Assembly (NCBI GenBank): GCA_913045415.1
Contig: CAJWPW010000037.1
Coordinates: 1-8,211 of the forward strand
Length of the DNA: 8,211 bases
Origin: an uncultured Fidelibacterota bacterium
GTDB taxonomy: Bacteria > Marinisomatota > Marinisomatia > Marinisomatales > UBA1611
Reading direction: 5' to 3'
The notes under the pieces are model-generated. The model was not told the DNA's origin. It worked only from the letters and a program-made list of their open reading frames with translations, and made no database searches. Each line of letters starts with the position of its first letter. Position 1 is the first letter of the stretch. The translations under genes were made by a program, and so were the position numbers. This document shows, in pieces, positions 5,192 to 8,211 of this stretch.

Positions 5192-6772
5192 TCAATTTGA
5201 CAAATGAATCTGATTTACTGACTGTATGTCTTGAATTTCGGATAACTTATTCAAATCATCGTTGGATAAACGGTTATCCACCCGGATTACTGCGAATGCT
5301 TTCCCTTCTTCGCCGCTCCTGTTCAGTAGGTATGCCGCAATATTGATATTTAGATTACCTAGTAAGGTTCCTACATTTCCGATGACACCTGGAACATCAT
5401 TATTTTCCACCAAAAGTAGGGTACCTCGTGGCGTCACTTCCATTTCCCTACCAAGTATATTTACAAGACGGGGGCGATGATCATCAAAAACACTTCCATC
5501 CAATTTGTAAACAGTTTTATTAATAGTGACTTTTGTGGAAATCAAATTAATATAGCTTGATTTTACTGTTGAATAATGGATGTCAATTTCCAAGCCTAAT
5601 TCTTGCGCGATTGACTCAGCATTGATGTAATTAATCCGTTCAGGAACTTGGGATTGGAGTAAACCTTTTATGCAAGCGAGAGAAATTGGTTTGATCTCAT
5701 CTGCAGTTCCATAACATTCAATAGAGATGTGACTTATTGGACCTTTGGCAATCTGGAATTGTATTTGGCCTAACATTTCAGCCAAATCGAGGAAGGGTTG
5801 AATTTCCTTGAGTTTTGCCAAATCCGAAATGGGCATATTTAAAGCGTTGGTTAGTTTATCGTGTAATAAACAATCACGTACCTGTTCACAAATAGCACTA
5901 CTAACTCCTTCTTTTGCTTCCTTCGTAGATGCACCTAAGTGAGGCGACAAAACAATTTTTGGTATCCCTACCAATGGATGATCTCCATCAATCGGTTCAG
6001 ATGTAAACACATCAATGGCTGCACCACTGATCTTTTGTTCTGTAACAGCTTTTGCCAAATCCACCTCATTAATGATGCCGCCTCGAGCCACATTGATTAT
6101 CCGCGCCGATGATTTCATTCGACAAAGGCGATCATAATTAAAAAGGTCTGTCGTATGATCATTCAATGGCACATGGAGCGAAATAAAATCTGCAGTTTCC
6201 GTCAAGGTATCCAAGTCAACTATCTTGATCTCATCTTCCCGAAACATGTCCTGATTCACAAATGGGTCATAGCCAATAATATTCATTCCAAAAGATCGAC
6301 ATCGATCCATCACTTCCCGACCAATTTTCCCTAAGCCAACAATACCCAGTGTCTTATTGCGAAGTTCAGTCCCAACTAAATGATGGCGATTCCATTCTCC
6401 TTTTTCCAGTCCGCTATGCCCTAGATGAATATTCCGGGATAATGTTAACATCAATGCCACAGTATGTTCTGCAGCAGAAATTGTATTCACATCGGGCGTA
6501 TTCATTACCACAACACCTTTACGTGTTGCAGTTGGAAAATCGATGTTGTCTACTCCAACGCCAGCTCTGCCTATCACAAGTAAATTTTGTGAAGACTGAA
6601 TCATGTCAGCTGTAATATTGGTCCCACTTCGGATGATCCAGCCATGTACATCCCGGGCAGCTGTTTGCTTTTCTTCAGGTGTACCACTAGGTAAATAAAC
6701 AATGTCTAAACCAGCATCATTTAAAATGGCCAAACCAGCATCTGTAATAGGATCAGATAAGAGAACTTTCAT
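5192..6772 (-). CDS. serA: D-3-phosphoglycerate dehydrogenase
   Basis: Catalyses NAD-dependent oxidation of 3-phosphoglycerate to 3-phosphohydroxypyruvate, the first step of serine synthesis, in the cytoplasm. The 526-residue length matches the long type I form. The substrate-binding domain is about 1-98 and 285-315. The Rossmann domain has GLGKIG at 146-151 and the following acidic residue D169 (GYDPF), which favours NAD over NADP. Catalytic residues R230 (NVARGG), E259 (TSEP) and H278 (SPHLGAST) are all present. An intervening ASB domain follows at about 320-450, then a C-terminal ACT domain at about 454-526 (NNDVPGVIGNVGTLLG), which commonly mediates serine feedback. The gene starts 20 bp after the aconitase stop and is probably co-transcribed with it. 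The upstream bases CGCCCCCA contain no Shine-Dalgarno. It ends in TGA; the reading frame meets TAA three codons later. Confidence 0.96.
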   Translation of the reverse strand: MKVLLSDPITDAGLAILNDAGLDIVYLPSGTPEEKQTAARDVHGWIIRSGTNITADMIQSSQNLLVIGRAGVGVDNIDFPTATRKGVVVMNTPDVNTISAAEHTVALMLTLSRNIHLGHSGLEKGEWNRHHLVGTELRNKTLGIVGLGKIGREVMDRCRSFGMNIIGYDPFVNQDMFREDEIKIVDLDTLTETADFISLHVPLNDHTTDLFNYDRLCRMKSSARIINVARGGIINEVDLAKAVTEQKISGAAIDVFTSEPIDGDHPLVGIPKIVLSPHLGASTKEAKEGVSSAICEQVRDCLLHDKLTNALNMPISDLAKLKEIQPFLDLAEMLGQIQFQIAKGPISHISIECYGTADEIKPISLACIKGLLQSQVPERINYINAESIAQELGLEIDIHYSTVKSSYINLISTKVTINKTVYKLDGSVFDDHRPRLVNILGREMEVTPRGTLLLVENNDVPGVIGNVGTLLGNLNINIAAYLLNRSGEEGKAFAVIRVDNRLSNDDLNKLSEIQDIQSVNQIHLSN

Positions 6773-6792
6773 TGGGGGCGTATATATGGTGA

Positions 6793-8211
6793 TTATTGAG
6801 CGCTAATCAAGTTGAGAGCAGATCCTGCTTTGAACCATTCGATCTGAGCATCATTATACGTGTGCTTGCAAAGAATCTCATCTGTTGATCCATCCGAATG
6901 ACTAATTTTCAACGTGAGCAATTTTCCAGGTGAAAATTGATTCAAATCCAAAAAGTCAAATGTGTCATCTTCCTGGATTTTATCGTAATCAGTTTTATCA
7001 GCAAATGTTAAACCGAGCATGCCCTGTTTCTTTAAATTTGTTTCGTGAATCCTTGCAAAGGATCGGACTAAAACAACGCTTACACCTAAATGTCTTGGTT
7101 CCATGGCTGCATGTTCACGGGAAGAGCCTTCACCATAGTTTTCATCCCCCACGACAATGGTTGGTATCCTGGAAGTTTTATAGTCACGTTGTGTAGATGG
7201 AACGCTACCATATTCTCCCGTTTTTTGATTCTTAACATTATTGGTACGATCATTAAAATAATTCACAGCACCGGTAAGCATATTTTCTGAAATATGATCT
7301 AAATGTCCACGAAATTTCAACCAGGGTCCGGCCATGGAAATATGATCGGTCGTACACTTCCCTTTTGCTTTAATAAGCAATTTCATCCCGGTAATATTTT
7401 CTCCGTCCCAAGGCTCAAACGGTGTTAGTAATTCAAGTCTTTCCGAGTTTGGATTAACTTTTACTTCTATCGATGAACCATTTTGAGAGGGAGGTTGATA
7501 TCCCAAATCTTCCACAGCAAAACCATTCGGAGGTAGATCATGACCAACAGGTGCATCCAAAATCACTGAATCGCCTGCTTCGTTCACCAAGGAATCCTTT
7601 AAAGGATCAAATGTGAGGTCACCTGCAATAGCTAATGCTGTAACTAATTCAGGAGAAGCAACAAAAGCATGGGTATTTGGATTACCGTCAGCCCGTTTTG
7701 CAAAATTTCGGTTAAACGAATGGACAATAGTGTTTTTTTCTTGGTTTTCTGCACCAGCACGAGCCCATTGGCCAATACATGGTCCACAAGCATTTGCGAA
7801 TACTTCTGCACCCAATTGTTCAAAAATATCAATAAAACCATCTCTCTCAATAGTGTATCTAACCTGTTCAGAACCAGGTGTAATTGTGAATTTGGCTTTT
7901 GTTTTGAGTCCTTTATCTACCGCTTGTTTTGCAATAGATGCGGCACGGGAAATATCTTCATAAGAAGAATTTGTACATGAACCAATCAATCCAACTTCGA
8001 TTGTGGTTGGCCAATTATTCTCTGCGGCGGCTAATCCCATTTGCGAAACCGGCGTGGCTTTATCTGGTGTAAAAGGGCCATTCAAGTGCGGTTCTAATTC
8101 TGCTAAATCAATTTCGACTACTTGGTCATAATAATCTTCAGGTGTTAAAAGTACTTCATCATCTGCCCGAAGATATTTTCTCATACCATTGGCGAGATCA
8201 GCCACTTTATC
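6793..8211 (-). CDS. acn: aconitate hydratase, mitochondrial type (N-terminus beyond window)
   Basis: [4Fe-4S] enzyme of the TCA cycle that interconverts citrate and isocitrate via cis-aconitate. Only the C-terminal 472 residues are visible and the frame stays open to the right edge; the family is roughly 750-780 residues, so about 280-300 are missing. Cluster cysteines are present at visible residues 79 ([10 protein letters not shown]), 142 and 145 (ACGPC). Substrate-binding arginines lie in SFNRNFAKR (168, 173) and KFRGHLD (301). The catalytic serine region [10 protein letters not shown] is at about 359-367. The [23 protein letters not shown] and [10 protein letters not shown] segments are very close to eukaryotic mitochondrial aconitase (ACO2) and unlike the AcnA/IRP or AcnB types; this subtype is common in Bacteroidota and relatives. 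The apparent GTG at 8203-8205 is internal, not a start. The stop is TAA, 20 bp before serA. Confidence 0.96.
   Translation of the reverse strand, partial: DKVADLANGMRKYLRADDEVLLTPEDYYDQVVEIDLAELEPHLNGPFTPDKATPVSQMGLAAAENNWPTTIEVGLIGSCTNSSYEDISRAASIAKQAVDKGLKTKAKFTITPGSEQVRYTIERDGFIDIFEQLGAEVFANACGPCIGQWARAGAENQEKNTIVHSFNRNFAKRADGNPNTHAFVASPELVTALAIAGDLTFDPLKDSLVNEAGDSVILDAPVGHDLPPNGFAVEDLGYQPPSQNGSSIEVKVNPNSERLELLTPFEPWDGENITGMKLLIKAKGKCTTDHISMAGPWLKFRGHLDHISENMLTGAVNYFNDRTNNVKNQKTGEYGSVPSTQRDYKTSRIPTIVVGDENYGEGSSREHAAMEPRHLGVSVVLVRSFARIHETNLKKQGMLGLTFADKTDYDKIQEDDTFDFLDLNQFSPGKLLTLKISHSDGSTDEILCKHTYNDAQIEWFKAGSALNLISAQ

Noticed and set aside
5192..5194. The serA TGA as a possible selenocysteine codon, since a tRNA-Sec is nearby
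   Set aside because: The ACT domain ends naturally here, the frame meets TAA three codons later, and no SECIS-like hairpin follows.
7644..7850. Minus-strand 68-codon frame inside aconitase
   Set aside because: It is an alternate frame of the conserved cluster-cysteine region of aconitase, which is intact in its own frame, so there is no frameshift.
7613..7963. Plus-strand open frame of 116 codons, and other long plus-strand frames, opposite aconitase, serA and miaB
   Set aside because: They lie wholly opposite strongly conserved genes and show no domain of their own.
1..8211. Mobile elements, CRISPR arrays, defence or toxin-antitoxin genes
   Set aside because: No transposase, integrase, direct-repeat array or small paired toxin-like genes are seen; gene order is tight and all on one strand.

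Overview
The window is an ordinary, densely packed bacterial chromosome segment with every supported gene on the minus strand. Reading in the direction of transcription (high to low coordinates) the order is: a mitochondrial-type aconitase cut by the right edge; D-3-phosphoglycerate dehydrogenase (serA); a small hendecad-repeat coiled-coil protein; a membrane-anchored M23/LytM peptidase; the tRNA methylthiotransferase miaB; a LapA-domain membrane protein; a membrane-anchored TPR protein resembling LapB; a secreted TPR-like plus SPOR-domain protein; and a selenocysteine tRNA (selC) that starts 5 nt after the last stop codon. No insertion sequence, phage gene, CRISPR array, rRNA or long non-coding stretch is visible. 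The largest gap between genes is 80 bp.

Organism: the DNA is AT-rich (about 40% G+C by eye). It encodes a diderm-type envelope set (LapA/LapB-like pair, SPOR protein, periplasmic LytM factor), a mitochondrial-type aconitase, and several genes with no recognisable Shine-Dalgarno sequence. This fits the Bacteroidota/Marinimicrobia (FCB) side of the tree, possibly a marine Marinimicrobia-like lineage. That placement is inference; no rRNA is present to test it.

Layout: (1) 8211-5192, central metabolism: aconitase and serA, 20 bp apart and probably co-transcribed. (2) 5191-3646: an 80-bp gap with the best (still weak) promoter candidate and a clear Shine-Dalgarno, then the coiled-coil gene, a 62-bp gap holding a 12-bp perfect palindrome, and the LytM peptidase. 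(3) 3627-51, a very tight run: miaB, lapA (TAATG overlap), the lapB-like gene (2-nt gap, TTG start), the SPOR gene (17-nt overlap) and selC (5-nt gap).

How the genes may work together: LapA and LapB in Escherichia coli form an inner-membrane pair that controls LPS synthesis through FtsH and LpxC. Here the pair is flanked by a LytM-type peptidase and a SPOR (peptidoglycan-binding) protein, so the right-to-left run from about 4575 to 149 looks like an envelope-maintenance neighbourhood. miaB and selC are tRNA-related. The tRNA-Sec anticodon loop carries the A36-A37-A38 signature recognised by the MiaA/MiaB pathway, so MiaB could in principle act on the adjacent tRNA. The most notable points are the tRNA-Sec (with a mismatched eighth acceptor pair) at the end of a protein operon, and a LapB-like protein that lacks any cysteine and hence the rubredoxin-like domain. 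I see no convincing evidence of a wholly new system.
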